NCBI RefSeq assembly: GCF_018383585.1
Contig: NZ_JAHAMK010000015.1
Span: 41,155-105,154, forward strand
DNA: 64,000 nucleotides
DNA from: Microvirga sp. 3-52
Lineage (GTDB): Bacteria; Pseudomonadota; Alphaproteobacteria; Rhizobiales; Beijerinckiaceae
Reading direction: 5' to 3'
Shown: positions 1 to 11,178 of the stretch, piece after piece
Numbering within the stretch: position 1 is the first letter of the stretch
Layout: the number at the start of each line of letters is the position of its first letter
The notes under the pieces: generated by a model
The model's database searches: none
Told to the model about the DNA's origin: nothing
Seen by the model: the letters and a program-made list of their open reading frames with translations, nothing else
Program-made: the position numbers and the translations under genes

Positions 1-194
1 ACGAATTGGATTTGGCATTAGGCCGGTCACATGTGATACATGCTGCCCTCGTCGCGGGCGCTGGGAGCGACGGCTTTCTGAACCGCTGGCATCGTTACCG
101 CTCCTTTCGCGGCATCGACGCCGATCAAACTGGCCTCGGAAACGGGACCGGCGAACCCACGACTATGAAACCCGCAGGAACTGAGGCGGAATGA
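1..194 (+). CDS. C-terminal end of YlxR/DUF448 RNA-binding protein (partial)
   Basis: The frame is open from the left edge and ends with TGA at 192-194, so only the last 64 or so residues are visible. The piece contains the [13 protein letters not shown] stretch followed by an [11 protein letters not shown] segment, which I recognise from the C-terminal part of YlxR/DUF448-type proteins that lie between nusA and infB in Rhizobiales. The infB start codon overlaps its stop (ATGA), so the two are translationally coupled in a nusA-ylxR-infB type operon. The role in RNA binding is family knowledge; the N-terminal YlxR domain is outside the window. Confidence 0.7.
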   Translation, partial: ELDLALGRSHVIHAALVAGAGSDGFLNRWHRYRSFRGIDADQTGLGNGTGEPTTMKPAGTEAE

Positions 195-3055
195 GTGATA
201 CGAAAAACCAGGGCGACAAGACTCTCCATGTGTCGTCCAAGACGCTTTCTCTGAAGCGACCCGTCGAACAGGGCGTGGTGCGCCAAAGCTTCTCCCATGG
301 CCGGTCCAAGTCGGTCGTGGTGGAGACGGTCAAGCGTCGCCCTGCTGTCGGCCCCGGCAGCGGGACCAAAGATGAAAGGCCCGCGCCCCAACAGGCTGCG
401 GCACCCGTGAGTGCGCCCAAGCCGGCCGCTCCGGCTCCGAAACCGGCAGCGCCTGCTCAGGGCGGCCGTCCGCAGCGCAGCGCCCCGAACACCCCCCGTT
501 CCGGCGGCATGGTGCTGCAGACCCTATCCGAGCAGGAACGTGATGCGCGCATGAACGCGCTCGTCGACGCGCGTCGCCGCGACGAGGAAGATCGCAAGCG
601 GCAGGCTGAAGAGGTTGCCCGCCGCGCCGAGCGCGAGGCGGCCGAAGCCAAGGAGCGCGAGGCGGCCGAAGCCCGCAAGCGCGAGGAAGACGAGCGCCGC
701 CGCCTCGACGAGGAGCGCAAGCGCCGCGCCGAGGACGAGGCCCGACGCCGCCTGGGCGAAGAGGCCCCGCGCCAGTCTTCCGCACCGGCTCCCGCCAGTC
801 GTGGGCCCGGTTCCGACCGGCCCCGCACCGAGGGTCCCCGTCCTGCCGGCCGTTTCGATGGCCCGCGCACGGGCGGAGCTCGCTCGGACGGTCCCCGGCC
901 GGGCGGTTACGGCGGTCCGCGCAGCGGTGGTGGCACCACCGGCGGACGTCCGCCGAGCCTGAACCACATGGCGCGCCCTGCCGCGCCGGTCGCGCCCGAT
1001 CCGGAAACGGCCAAACCCAATGTCCGCACGGCTCCGCCCGTTGCCGCCCGCGCTGTTGCGGCGGATGACGAGGAGGGAGCACGCACCATCCGGCGCCCCG
1101 GCGTTGCGGCCAAGCCCGCGGCTCTGCCGAAAACACCCAAGACCGCGCCCGGCGAGGAGAAGCGCCGCGGCCGCCTGACCTTGGCCAATGCGACCTCGGG
1201 CGAAGAGGAGCGCACCCGCTCGCTCGCCGCCTTCCGGCGCCGCAATCAGCGTCTCATGGGCCACCGCCAGGTGGAACAGAAGGAAAAGATCGCCCGCGAG
1301 GTGACGATTCCGGAGACGATCACCATCCAGGAGCTCGCCAACCGCATGTCGGAGCGCGCCGTGGACGTGATCAAGTTCCTGATGAAGCAGGGCGAGATGC
1401 ACAAGATCACCGACGTGATCGATGCCGATACCGCCCAGCTCGTCGCAGAGGAGCTGGGCCATACGGTGAAACGCGTCGCGGAATCGGACGTCGAGGAAGG
1501 CCTGTTCGATACTCCGGACGTGGACGAGAACCTCGTCACCCGTCCGCCGGTCGTGACCATCATGGGCCACGTCGACCACGGCAAGACCTCGCTGCTCGAT
1601 GCGATCCGCAAGACCAACGTGGTCTCCGGCGAAGCCGGCGGCATTACGCAGCATATCGGCGCCTATCAGGTCACCTCGCCGCTCGGCGGCAAGATCACCT
1701 TCATCGATACGCCCGGTCACGCGGCCTTCACCGCCATGCGCGCCCGCGGCGCCAAGGTGACGGATATCGTCGTGCTAGTGGTGGCGGCCGATGACGGCGT
1801 CATGCCGCAGACCATCGAGGCGATCAACCACGCGCAGGCGGCCGGCGTGCCGCTGATCGTAGCGATCAACAAGGTGGACAAGCCTGACGCCAACCCGCAG
1901 CGGGTCCGCACGGAACTGCTTCAGCACTCCATCGTCGTCGAGTCGATGGGCGGCGAAACCCTCGAGTTCGAGGTCTCGGCCAAGACCGGCCAGGGCCTCG
2001 AGACCCTGCTCGAAGGCCTCCAGCTCCAGGCCGAAATCCTAGAGCTCAGGGCCAATGCCGAGCGGTCGGCGGAAGGCACCGTCATCGAGGCGAAGCTCGA
2101 TCGCGGCCGTGGTCCGGTGGCGACAGTGCTCGTTCAGCGCGGCACGCTCCACACCGGCGATATCGTGGTGGCCGGCGCCGAATGGGGCCGCGTGCGCGCT
2201 CTGATCAACGATCTCGGCGCTAACGTGAAGGAGGCAGGTCCCTCCGTCCCCGTCGAGGTTCTGGGCTTCAACGGCACGCCCGAGGCCGGCGACCGCGTTG
2301 CGGTGGTCGAGTCGGAAGCCCGTGCCCGCGAGGTTACCGAGTACCGGACTCGCCAGAAGCGCGAGCGTCAGGCGGCCCGCATGGGTTCGGCCGGACGCAC
2401 GCTGGCCGACATGATGCGCGATCTCAAGGCCGGAGCGGGCCGCAAGGAATTCCCGCTCGTGGTCCGGGCCGACGTGCAGGGCTCGGCGGAAGCGATCGTG
2501 GGTGCTCTCGAGAAGGTGGGCAACGAGGAAGTTGCGGCCCGCATCGTCCAGGCGGGCGTCGGTGGCATCTCGGAATCCGATGTCACCCTGGCGGAAGCCT
2601 CCGGCGCCATCATCCTCGCCTTCAACGTGCGCGCTCACAAGGAAGCACGCGAAGCGGCCGAGCGTGCCGGTATCGAGATCCGCTACTACAACATCATCTA
2701 CGACCTCGTGGATGACGTGAAGGCGGCGATGTCCGGTCTGCTCGCTCCGACGCTCCGCGAGGAGCGGCTCGGCGAGGCGCAGATCCTCGAGGTGTTCAAC
2801 GTGTCGAAGGTCGGCAAGATCGCCGGCTGCCGCGTCCTCGATGGCGTGGTCCAGCGCGGCGCCCATGTCCGCCTGATCCGCGACAACGTGGTGATCCACG
2901 AAGGCAGGCTCTCGCAGCTCAAGCGCTTCAAGGACGATGCCCGCGAGGTCACGTCCGGCCAGGAATGCGGTATGTCCTTCGAGAACTACCAGGACATGCG
3001 CGTCGGCGACCTCATCGAGTGCTACCGCGTGGAAGAGGTGAAGCGGACGCTGTAA
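191..3055 (+). CDS. infB: Translation initiation factor IF-2
   Basis: IF-2 is the GTPase that brings initiator fMet-tRNA to the 30S subunit and promotes subunit joining. The 954-residue product has an N-terminal bacterial IF2-associated segment (about residues 18-55), then a long Ala/Arg/Glu/Pro-rich low-complexity linker typical of alphaproteobacterial IF-2. The G domain follows: P-loop GHVDHGKT at 459-466, DTPGH near 505-509 and NKVD near 560-563. The C-terminal beta-barrel and fMet-tRNA binding domains are complete to the end. The ATG overlaps the upstream stop by four bases, which supports this start and coupling to ylxR. rbfA and truB follow, the classical ribosome-assembly operon order. 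Confidence 0.98.
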   Translation: MSDTKNQGDKTLHVSSKTLSLKRPVEQGVVRQSFSHGRSKSVVVETVKRRPAVGPGSGTKDERPAPQQAAAPVSAPKPAAPAPKPAAPAQGGRPQRSAPNTPRSGGMVLQTLSEQERDARMNALVDARRRDEEDRKRQAEEVARRAEREAAEAKEREAAEARKREEDERRRLDEERKRRAEDEARRRLGEEAPRQSSAPAPASRGPGSDRPRTEGPRPAGRFDGPRTGGARSDGPRPGGYGGPRSGGGTTGGRPPSLNHMARPAAPVAPDPETAKPNVRTAPPVAARAVAADDEEGARTIRRPGVAAKPAALPKTPKTAPGEEKRRGRLTLANATSGEEERTRSLAAFRRRNQRLMGHRQVEQKEKIAREVTIPETITIQELANRMSERAVDVIKFLMKQGEMHKITDVIDADTAQLVAEELGHTVKRVAESDVEEGLFDTPDVDENLVTRPPVVTIMGHVDHGKTSLLDAIRKTNVVSGEAGGITQHIGAYQVTSPLGGKITFIDTPGHAAFTAMRARGAKVTDIVVLVVAADDGVMPQTIEAINHAQAAGVPLIVAINKVDKPDANPQRVRTELLQHSIVVESMGGETLEFEVSAKTGQGLETLLEGLQLQAEILELRANAERSAEGTVIEAKLDRGRGPVATVLVQRGTLHTGDIVVAGAEWGRVRALINDLGANVKEAGPSVPVEVLGFNGTPEAGDRVAVVESEARAREVTEYRTRQKRERQAARMGSAGRTLADMMRDLKAGAGRKEFPLVVRADVQGSAEAIVGALEKVGNEEVAARIVQAGVGGISESDVTLAEASGAIILAFNVRAHKEAREAAERAGIEIRYYNIIYDLVDDVKAAMSGLLAPTLREERLGEAQILEVFNVSKVGKIAGCRVLDGVVQRGAHVRLIRDNVVIHEGRLSQLKRFKDDAREVTSGQECGMSFENYQDMRVGDLIECYRVEEVKRTL

Positions 3056-3091
3056 AAAGCTTCCATCTTCATCCCACAACCGCACATCAAT

Positions 3092-3122
3092 CGTCATGGC
3101 CGGGTCGCTCCCGGCCATGATC
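3092..3122. repeat. Half copy of the two-hairpin intergenic repeat
   Basis: A single CGTCATGGCCGGG / CCCGGCCATGA hairpin matching one half of the roughly 90-bp element found fully at 13666, 23204, 28096 and elsewhere. It lies between infB and rbfA, so it would be transcribed inside the operon. Confidence 0.7.
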
Positions 3123-3160
3123 CCTTTTGATCGATCCGGTCCAATCCCGGAGAAGTAAAA

Positions 3161-3586
3161 ATGGCCAAACGTTTCGAACAAACCACGGGACCCTCCCAGC
3201 GCCAGCAGCGCGTTGCCGAGCTTATCCGCCACGCGCTCGCCGAGGTCCTCTCTCGCGGCGACCTGCAGGACGACGTGCTGACGAGAAACGTCATCACGAT
3301 CCCGGAAGTGCGCATGTCCCCCGACCTGAAGCTCGCCACGGCTTACGTCATGCCGCTCGGCGGCCGCGACGAGGAGGCGGTGCTCAAGGCCCTCGACAAG
3401 AACAAGAAGCTGCTGCGCCAGGAGGTGGCCCGGCGGGTGAACCTGAAATTTGCGCCCGATCTGCGCTTTCGCCGCGACGAGAGCTTCGACGAGGCCGCCC
3501 GCATCGATGCGCTGCTGCGCTCCGAGCGCGTCGCCCGCGACACGGTCAAGCCTGACGCCGACACATCCGACGACGACAGCGAGTAA
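3161..3586 (+). CDS. rbfA: 30S ribosome-binding factor RbfA
   Basis: RbfA is a small KH-like protein that binds the immature 30S subunit and assists maturation of the 5' end of 16S rRNA. The 141-residue protein shows the family hallmarks: an N-terminal helix with [15 protein letters not shown] (about 12-26), the [14 protein letters not shown] strand region, and [21 protein letters not shown] near 92-112, the most conserved RbfA segment. A good start context is present at 3161. truB follows after six bases. Length and order are as expected for alphaproteobacteria. Confidence 0.96.
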   Translation: MAKRFEQTTGPSQRQQRVAELIRHALAEVLSRGDLQDDVLTRNVITIPEVRMSPDLKLATAYVMPLGGRDEEAVLKALDKNKKLLRQEVARRVNLKFAPDLRFRRDESFDEAARIDALLRSERVARDTVKPDADTSDDDSE

Positions 3587-3592
3587 GAAGCG

Positions 3593-4513
3593 ATGAGCGA
3601 AGAACGCCCGCAGCGGAGGCCGCCCGGCGACCGCCCGAAGAAGCGCGACGTCAACGGATGGATCATCCTCGACAAGGGTGTTGGCATGACCTCGACCCAC
3701 GCGGTGGCGGTGGTGAAACGCGGCCTGTCCGCCAAGAAGGCGGGCCATGCCGGCACCCTCGATCCGCTGGCCTCCGGCATCCTGCCGATTGCCCTCGGTG
3801 AGGCGACCAAGACAGTGCCCTTCGTCATGGACGGGCGCAAATCCTACGTCTTCACCGTAGCCTGGGGCTCCGAGACCACCACCGACGATACCGAGGGCGA
3901 CGTGGTCGAGCGGACGGACTGGCTGCCGGATCCGGCGGAGATCGAGGCATTCCTGCCCCGCTTCACCGGCCAGGTGCAGCAGGTGCCGCCGCGCTTTTCC
4001 GCCATCAAGATCGCGGGTGAACGCGCCTATGATCTCGCCCGCGACGGCGAAGTGGTGGAACTGCAGCCGCGCATGGTGGAGATCGACCGGCTGGCCCTGA
4101 TCCACCACGCAGGCGACCGCTCGATCATCGAGGCCGATTGCGGCAAGGGCACTTACGTGCGCGCCATCGCGCGCGATCTCGGCCGTGCGCTGGGCTGCCT
4201 CGGCCATATCGCGGCCCTGCGGCGCACGCGCGTCGGCCCTTTCACCGAACACGATGCCGTCACCGTGGACGATATCGCCACCGACCCGGCGGCGCTTCGC
4301 CCGGTTGAAACCGCCCTGAGCGAAATTCCCTCGATTCCCGTGAGCCGCGACATGGCCGGCCGCCTGATGCGCGGCCAGTCCATCATCCTGCGCGGCCGCG
4401 AGGCGCCGCTGTCAGGAAAAGTCTATGCCACCTGCAACGGCGTCCTCATCGCCGTGGGGGACGTGGAGCGCGGCGAGCTTGTGCCGCATCGGGTGTTCAA
4501 CCTGGGCGGTTGA
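3593..4513 (+). CDS. truB: tRNA pseudouridine(55) synthase TruB
   Basis: TruB converts uridine 55 in the T-loop of tRNAs to pseudouridine. The 306-residue product carries the TruB catalytic motif GHAGTLDPLASG with catalytic Asp57, the KSYVFTVAWGSETTTDDTEGD segment, and a C-terminal PUA-like region near 240-300. It starts six bases after the rbfA stop, so it is the last gene of the ylxR-infB-rbfA-truB transcription unit. Two palindromic repeats follow the stop codon. Confidence 0.96.
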   Translation: MSEERPQRRPPGDRPKKRDVNGWIILDKGVGMTSTHAVAVVKRGLSAKKAGHAGTLDPLASGILPIALGEATKTVPFVMDGRKSYVFTVAWGSETTTDDTEGDVVERTDWLPDPAEIEAFLPRFTGQVQQVPPRFSAIKIAGERAYDLARDGEVVELQPRMVEIDRLALIHHAGDRSIIEADCGKGTYVRAIARDLGRALGCLGHIAALRRTRVGPFTEHDAVTVDDIATDPAALRPVETALSEIPSIPVSRDMAGRLMRGQSIILRGREAPLSGKVYATCNGVLIAVGDVERGELVPHRVFNLGG

Positions 4514-4541
4514 AGCCGCACAATCGTGCTCTCCGGCCTAA

Positions 4542-4590
4542 AGCATCGGACCCAAAAGTGGATTTGCACTTTTGGGACCCATCCGATGCT
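4542..4590. repeat. Short palindromic repeat, AGCATCGG / CCGATGCT type
   Basis: About 49 bp with AGCATCGG at one end, CCGATGCT at the other, and an inner CCCAAAAGTG / CACTTTTGGG inverted repeat. The same design recurs at 60748-60799. It lies just after truB and may act as a 3'-end stabilising hairpin. Confidence 0.75.
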
Positions 4591-4605
4591 TTCTCCATAA
4601 AATGA

Positions 4606-4655
4606 GAGCATCGTTGTGCGCGGAAAAACCGGGTCCACTTTTCCGCACGATGCTC
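4606..4655. repeat. Short palindromic repeat, GAGCATCG / CGATGCTC type
   Basis: A second, adjacent element with outer arms GAGCATCG and CGATGCTC and inner GCGGAAAA / TTTTCCGC arms. It is immediately followed by TAG, as in the copy at 60748-60799. The rest of 4656-4749 shows only a degenerate half-match and nothing else I can name. Confidence 0.75.
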
Positions 4656-4749
4656 TAGCGCACGGAAAAATGGATCCGATTGTTCATTCCACCCGGGGCT
4701 CTCGTATCGATGATCCAGATCCGACGAGCGCCGTGCTCCTCTGAACAGG

Positions 4750-4777
4750 GATGGCCGGAACAAGCCCGGCCATGACG
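4750..4777. repeat. Half copy of the two-hairpin intergenic repeat
   Basis: GATGGCCGGAACAAGCCCGGCCATGACG, matching the right half of the roughly 90-bp dispersed element. It sits between truB and the convergent DUF892 gene. Confidence 0.7.
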
Positions 4778-4797
4778 TCGCAAAAAGAACGCGAAAC

Positions 4798-5334
4798 TTA
4801 CCGATCCGCCTTTAGACCCTGTGCTTCGCGCATCAGGTACTTCTGGGTGATCGGCACGATCTGGTCCCGAATCAGCTGCGCGGTTTTCTGCTCCTCGCGC
4901 AGGGTCTCCTCGAGCGCCGGGATGAATCGCTGATGGCCCGAGGCCTCGGCCATGGCGATCAGGGACGTGTAGGCGGCAATCTCGAAATTCTCGAAGGCAT
5001 GGTTGGCGAAGGTGTTCTTGATCACCTCGTCAGCCATCGGCATGTGGCCGGCGGCTGCCATGTTGGCCATGAACTGGGTGGCTATGTCCTTCAGGAGCGA
5101 CCGGTCCTCGCCGAAAGTGTGCAGGATCTCGTCGAGGCGGCGGATCTGCCCTTCCGTCTCGGCGATGTGCGTGCGCAGGATCTGCGACATTTCCGGATAG
5201 TTCTCGAAACGCTCCACCTGACGCTGCATGAGCTGGAGCGCTTCCTTCTCGAGCGCATGGGCATTCTGAACGCCGGTGATGAAGATGTTTTTGACGGTTT
5301 CCGAAGACGCGAGATCGGCTGTGGTGGCAACCAT
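4798..5334 (-). CDS. Ferritin-like DUF892 (YciE/YciF-type) protein
   Basis: The 178-residue protein matches what I know of the DUF892/YciF family, four-helix ferritin-like proteins linked to stress responses in enterobacteria. Visible features are the start ETVKNIFITGVQNAHALEKEAL, a repeated helical Glu/His pattern (HIAETEGQIRRLDEIL near 57-72, NHAFENFEIAAYTSLIAMAE near 110-130) and a final EEQKTAQLIRD segment. The Glu and His residues could form a di-metal site, which is inference. It is monocistronic, convergent with truB and divergent from rpsO. The AGGA preceding the ATG supports the start. Confidence 0.85.
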   Translation of the reverse strand: MVATTADLASSETVKNIFITGVQNAHALEKEALQLMQRQVERFENYPEMSQILRTHIAETEGQIRRLDEILHTFGEDRSLLKDIATQFMANMAAAGHMPMADEVIKNTFANHAFENFEIAAYTSLIAMAEASGHQRFIPALEETLREEQKTAQLIRDQIVPITQKYLMREAQGLKADR

Positions 5335-5631
5335 GGTTTGAACTTCCTATATTGGGGGTGTCTCGTTCACCAACCGTGGCGCTGATAACTTGTTCCGGCT
5401 GAGATCGGCTCAATCGGGCCATCTTATTGCTCTGCTTGGGAAAAATGATTTCTCTGGCACTTGGGCGCATTTCGTGTATGGTGCGCCATCTTTTCTGAGG
5501 CTTATGCCCTGAAAGACGCGTCCGAGTTCGGACCGCGCTGGACGACATCCCGGCCCGGCCCTTCCGGATGCCCCGGACCTGAAGCCTGAAGGCCAAGGTC
5601 CCTCAACAAAACCAACCTGAAAGGAATGACG

Positions 5632-5901
5632 ATGTCGATTACGGCTGAGCGCAAGAACGCGCTCGTAAAGGAATTCGCCCAGAAGGCTGGCGACACAGGC
5701 TCCCCCGAGGTGCAGGTCGCCATTCTGACCGAGCGTATCAACAACCTGACCGGCCACTTCAAGAGCCACACGAAGGACAACCACTCCCGTCGTGGCCTCC
5801 TGAAGATGGTGTCGGCACGCCGTTCGCTTCTCGACTATCTCAAGAAGAAGGACGAGAGCCGCTACCGCACGCTGATCGAGAAGCTCGGCATCCGCCGCTA
5901 A
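5632..5901 (+). CDS. rpsO: 30S ribosomal protein S15
   Basis: S15 binds the central domain of 16S rRNA early in 30S assembly. The start at 5632 gives the canonical 89 residues ([12 protein letters not shown]...). An in-frame ATG two codons upstream is rejected because AAGGA at 5621-5625 sits directly against it but is spaced six bases from 5632. The family motif [14 protein letters not shown] and the [20 protein letters not shown] segment are intact. A strong 11-bp hairpin follows the stop, then pnp, the conserved rpsO-pnp pair. Confidence 0.97.
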   Translation: MSITAERKNALVKEFAQKAGDTGSPEVQVAILTERINNLTGHFKSHTKDNHSRRGLLKMVSARRSLLDYLKKKDESRYRTLIEKLGIRR

Positions 5902-5918
5902 GCTTGATCTGAAAACTT

Positions 5919-5943
5919 CCGTCCGGAGCCCGGCTCCGGACGG
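5919..5943 (+). terminator. Perfect 11-bp hairpin after rpsO
   Basis: CCGTCCGGAGC and GCTCCGGACGG form a perfect stem with a three-base loop 18 bases after the rpsO stop. No T-run follows, so it could be an attenuator or RNA-processing hairpin between rpsO and pnp rather than a full terminator. Confidence 0.5.
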
Positions 5944-5948
5944 TCTCC

Positions 5949-5997
5949 GGGCATGGTCCGAAAAAGCGAGTTCCGGTTTTTCGGCCAGATCATGCCC
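5949..5997. repeat. Short palindromic repeat, GGGCATG / CATGCCC type
   Basis: About 49 bp with arms GGGCATG and CATGCCC and an inner CCGAAAAA / TTTTTCGG pair. Its size and architecture match the elements at 4542 and 4606, but its sequence is a distinct subtype. It lies in the rpsO-pnp interval. Confidence 0.65.
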
Positions 5998-6082
5998 AAA
6001 CACGAATGGAGCGGACGCTCGGACAAGGTCCGGGCACCTCGCTCCGGCACCGGTTAAGACGATCCACGTCCCGGTGTTTTCT

Positions 6083-6205
6083 AAGGAGGCGGCAGACACG
6101 ATGACCATGGCAGGATCGCAAGGGGCTTGTGAGGCGGTTTCACCCGCCGGCGCGAGCCTCTCGCCGTCTTGCTCATGGCATCGAGCCCCCGCCCCGCTGT
6201 CATGA
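6083..6205 (+). promoter_or_regulatory. Possible pnp leader with short ORF and hairpin
   Basis: A near-perfect Shine-Dalgarno AAGGAGG (6083-6089) precedes an ATG at 6101 that opens a 34-codon frame ending at TGA 6203-6205, eleven bases before the pnp start. GGCGG at 6133-6137 can pair with CCGCC at 6144-6148 inside it. pnp is autoregulated through its leader in enterobacteria; a leader-peptide role here is inference and the 11-base spacing is longer than ideal. Confidence 0.3.
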
Positions 6206-6215
6206 AAGACATGCC

Positions 6216-8390
<2,175 letters not shown>

Positions 8391-8412
8391 GGTTTCAGCC
8401 TGATTGAGAACA

Positions 8413-8446
8413 GAAAAGGCGCGGTTTTGAACCGCGCCTTTTCTTT
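8413..8446. terminator. Rho-independent terminator between convergent pnp and araC-type gene
   Basis: A perfect 14-bp stem (8413-8426 with 8430-8443), loop TTG, followed by a T-rich tail on the plus strand. The A-rich left flank would serve the minus-strand gene, so it may work in both directions. Confidence 0.88.
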
Positions 8447-8462
8447 GCCCGCTGGAAGAATC

Positions 8463-9329
8463 TTACTTCAGCGGGAGATAGATATCCGTCCGTAGCTCCG
8501 TCGGTAGCGTATCGCGCGGGCTGTTGAGATAATCCTCGAAGACCGGGGCATCGGCGGCCTCGCGGCCGGACGACGGCAGCCACTGACCATAGAGCCAGTC
8601 ATAGGCCGCGCGCATGTCGCCATAGGGACCTTTGTATTTCAGCACCGCATAATCTCCGCCCTCGATAAGCGAGCTGAAAAGGGGTGCTTTGACAGCTATG
8701 GATTCATCCGCGACGACACAGGCCTGCGATCTCAATTCGGCTTCGGGAACACTCATCGGATCGTCGAGATACACGCCCACTATGCCCAGGTCCGGTCGGA
8801 TCAGGTTGCGTCGCGCGAGCGTCGTGAAGAGCAGATCGAAGCTCCTGCCGATGGCCATATAGGAACCGCGGTGCTCGACGGCGATCAGGGTCTTGGGTGC
8901 AACGGGCGTGATGCCGACATCGTACATGGCATGAACTCCTTGTGGCGTTTTTGCTTTGAAGACGGAATGGCTGCCGACCTCGCGATACTTCGCGGGTGGC
9001 AAGCCGAAGGCGGCGCTGAAGGCGCGGGTGAACGAGGCCTGGCTGTCGTAGCCGGCCCGCCCTGCCACTTTCATGATCGGCATGCTGGTATGGGCCAGAT
9101 CGGCGGCGCGCTGCAGCCTCAGACGCCGGACAGTGGCGGCAACCGTTTCCCCGAAATGAGCATGATAGATCCGATGCCAGTGATGCGTTGAAAGGCACGC
9201 GATATCGGCCAGCACATCGAGGTTGAGTTCCTCATCGAGATGATCGTGGATATAGGATGAGACCCGCATGAGGCGGCCGGCATAGCTCTCCGAAGCCGCT
9301 TGTTCCATCGTGCGGCAATCCGTCTTCAA
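8463..9329 (-). CDS. AraC-family regulator with GyrI-like effector domain
   Basis: A 288-residue two-domain regulator. Residues about 20-120 hold a double helix-turn-helix AraC/XylS DNA-binding domain (LADIACLSTHHWHRIYHAHFGE and AGRAGYDSQASFTRAFSAAFG). Residues about 135-288 resemble a GyrI-like small-molecule-binding domain, ending in a DIYLPLK-type segment. Such Rob/SoxS-like plus GyrI fusions sense small compounds, often drugs; the ligand here is unknown. The next gene upstream is the cyclase, which is on the same strand 53 bases away, so co-transcription is possible. A second Met at codon 8 is an alternative start. Confidence 0.88.
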   Translation of the reverse strand: MKTDCRTMEQAASESYAGRLMRVSSYIHDHLDEELNLDVLADIACLSTHHWHRIYHAHFGETVAATVRRLRLQRAADLAHTSMPIMKVAGRAGYDSQASFTRAFSAAFGLPPAKYREVGSHSVFKAKTPQGVHAMYDVGITPVAPKTLIAVEHRGSYMAIGRSFDLLFTTLARRNLIRPDLGIVGVYLDDPMSVPEAELRSQACVVADESIAVKAPLFSSLIEGGDYAVLKYKGPYGDMRAAYDWLYGQWLPSSGREAADAPVFEDYLNSPRDTLPTELRTDIYLPLK

Positions 9330-9382
9330 GGTCGTTGGTCCAACCTTAAGCGGAACGCTTTTGATAAATCCTGCTCTTTTCG

Positions 9383-11065
9383 TCAGGGGGCGAGGCTCTC
9401 CGCCTCCGGGATGATCCAGCTTCCCAAGGGCGCAGCCCGCCCCCTGATCTGGATGATCTGGCAGTCGCGGTCGGAGAGGTCGAGGCCGGCGCGGGTGGCG
9501 AGGTCCTCGGAGATGACGAGTTCGACGTTGAGCTCCTTGGCGAGCCCTTCGAGGCGGCTTGCGGCATTGATGGTGTCGCCCACGGCAGTCAGGCTCGTGG
9601 CCTGGCCGTAGCCCATCTGCCCGACGATGGCCGGACCGGCATGAAGCCCCATGGCGATTTTCAACGGGTGCTCGAACTCGCTCTCGTATTCCCGGTTCAG
9701 ATGCACGAGCGCCGCCTTGATCCGCAGCGCCGCATCGAGCGCCTGCTTCGCCGCCTGCTGCGGCGAGGTCTTGAGCCCGAAGAGGGCCAGCACGCCGTCG
9801 CCGATGAACTTGTCGATATAGCCTCCCGCCTCCTCGACAGATTCGCCCACCGCCTCGAAATACCGGTTGAGGATGAAGACCGTGTCGAAGGGCAGGCGCT
9901 GCTCAGCAAGGCTCGTGAAGCCGCGCAGGTCGCAGAACAGCACGGCGATCTCATGCTCCTGCCCCTGGGCCCTGCCGCCGCGCACCAGCGAGGTCACGCC
10001 GTTGCGTCCGGTGGACAGGATCGGCACCACCGAGACGTCGTGAGTCGGCCTGAACTGGCAGGCGAGCCGCACATGGGGGCCGGCCTTGATGCGCGCGAGC
10101 GTGCCCCGCTCCTGGGCGGAGGGCGGCGGTTGCCTCTGATGGCCTTCGAGCACCCGCACCCGGCAGGTAGAGCAACGGCCGCGCCCGCCGCAGACCGAGA
10201 TATGCGGGATGCCAGCGATGCGGCTTGCCTCCAGCACGCTGAAGCCCTGCGGCACGGTCGCAACCTGATCGTTCGGGTAAAAGACGCGCACCCGCCGCGA
10301 CCACAGCCATCCGCTGCGGACGAAGCGGGCGGCGATCGTGGCCGCGAGCAGTCCCCCGAAGAAGGCATAGAGGCCCGGCGCGACCATCGGCAGGATGTCG
10401 GACGCGGGAGGGTCCGGAATTTGGGTCAGCTGCTCGGGCGCTTCCGCGATTTCCCGCCCCGCCTCCGCAAAGCCGAGCAATGCGAGAACCGGGACGAGAA
10501 TGGCGCCCGTGTAGAGAAGCAGCGCGAGCTGCGGGAACCAGGGTTTCGGGCGTAGCCAGAAGTAGATCCCGAAGCATCCATGCAGCCAGGCGATGATCAG
10601 GGTGATCGCCTGACGGGCCCCGGCTTCGGGACTGAGGATCCAGAGATTGCGGACCACTTCAGGATAGCCTGAATCGTGCCCCGTCACGGCCCATTCGATC
10701 CGGGTGCCGACCACGTGGGCGATGATCAGGAACGGCAAGCTCACCCCTAAAGCCAGCTGCGCCGCCTCGCGAACAGGCATGCGCAGGGTCCGCCGCCGGT
10801 AGAGCGCCAGCATGGCCAGCAGGAAATGTGTGAGAACCGAGCCGTAGAGAAGCACCGTGGCGACAGGATTGCGCCACAGGCGGTTGAACCAGGAGCGTCC
10901 GGTTTCCATGGCCTCGATCGAGACGAGGCCGAGGGCATGATTGGAAAAATGGGTGAGCAGAAAGGCTGCTAGCACCAGTCCCGTCACCAGACGGATCTCG
11001 CGCGTCCGGATCGTGATCTCGGAGGCGGGTGCTTCAGGTGTTACTTTGCCTTGCAGGCTCTTCAT
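9383..11065 (-). CDS. Predicted adenylyl cyclase with diheme-b-like membrane anchor and [2Fe-2S] ferredoxin domain
   Basis: The 560-residue protein has three parts. Residues about 25-250 contain roughly six hydrophobic segments with scattered His (39, 43, 80, 117, 162), resembling a diheme cytochrome b anchor. Residues about 258-350 form a plant-type ferredoxin domain with Cys292, Cys298, Cys301 and Cys336. Residues about 370-550 form a class III cyclase domain with metal Asp379 and Asp423. Lys419 and Asp497 are the pair expected for ATP rather than GTP, and Asn500/Arg504 are the transition-state residues. A redox- or quinone-sensing cAMP synthase is likely, similar in idea to Sinorhizobium CyaC. 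Haem and cluster binding are inferred from residues only. Confidence 0.88.
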   Translation of the reverse strand: MKSLQGKVTPEAPASEITIRTREIRLVTGLVLAAFLLTHFSNHALGLVSIEAMETGRSWFNRLWRNPVATVLLYGSVLTHFLLAMLALYRRRTLRMPVREAAQLALGVSLPFLIIAHVVGTRIEWAVTGHDSGYPEVVRNLWILSPEAGARQAITLIIAWLHGCFGIYFWLRPKPWFPQLALLLYTGAILVPVLALLGFAEAGREIAEAPEQLTQIPDPPASDILPMVAPGLYAFFGGLLAATIAARFVRSGWLWSRRVRVFYPNDQVATVPQGFSVLEASRIAGIPHISVCGGRGRCSTCRVRVLEGHQRQPPPSAQERGTLARIKAGPHVRLACQFRPTHDVSVVPILSTGRNGVTSLVRGGRAQGQEHEIAVLFCDLRGFTSLAEQRLPFDTVFILNRYFEAVGESVEEAGGYIDKFIGDGVLALFGLKTSPQQAAKQALDAALRIKAALVHLNREYESEFEHPLKIAMGLHAGPAIVGQMGYGQATSLTAVGDTINAASRLEGLAKELNVELVISEDLATRAGLDLSDRDCQIIQIRGRAAPLGSWIIPEAESLAP

Positions 11066-11178
11066 ACACGTCTTTCACTTCGGTTTCGCCGTCACACGCA
11101 TTCCGGCTTGCCTGCTGCTATGCAGTTGCACCAAGGTGCGGATTGTCAAATCACGATCCCTGCACCGGCTCGAATCCT

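Noticed and set aside
2039..4252. A 737-codon open frame on the minus strand across infB-rbfA-truB
   Set aside because: A shadow of high-GC third-position bias; it runs opposite to three certain genes and shows no family features.
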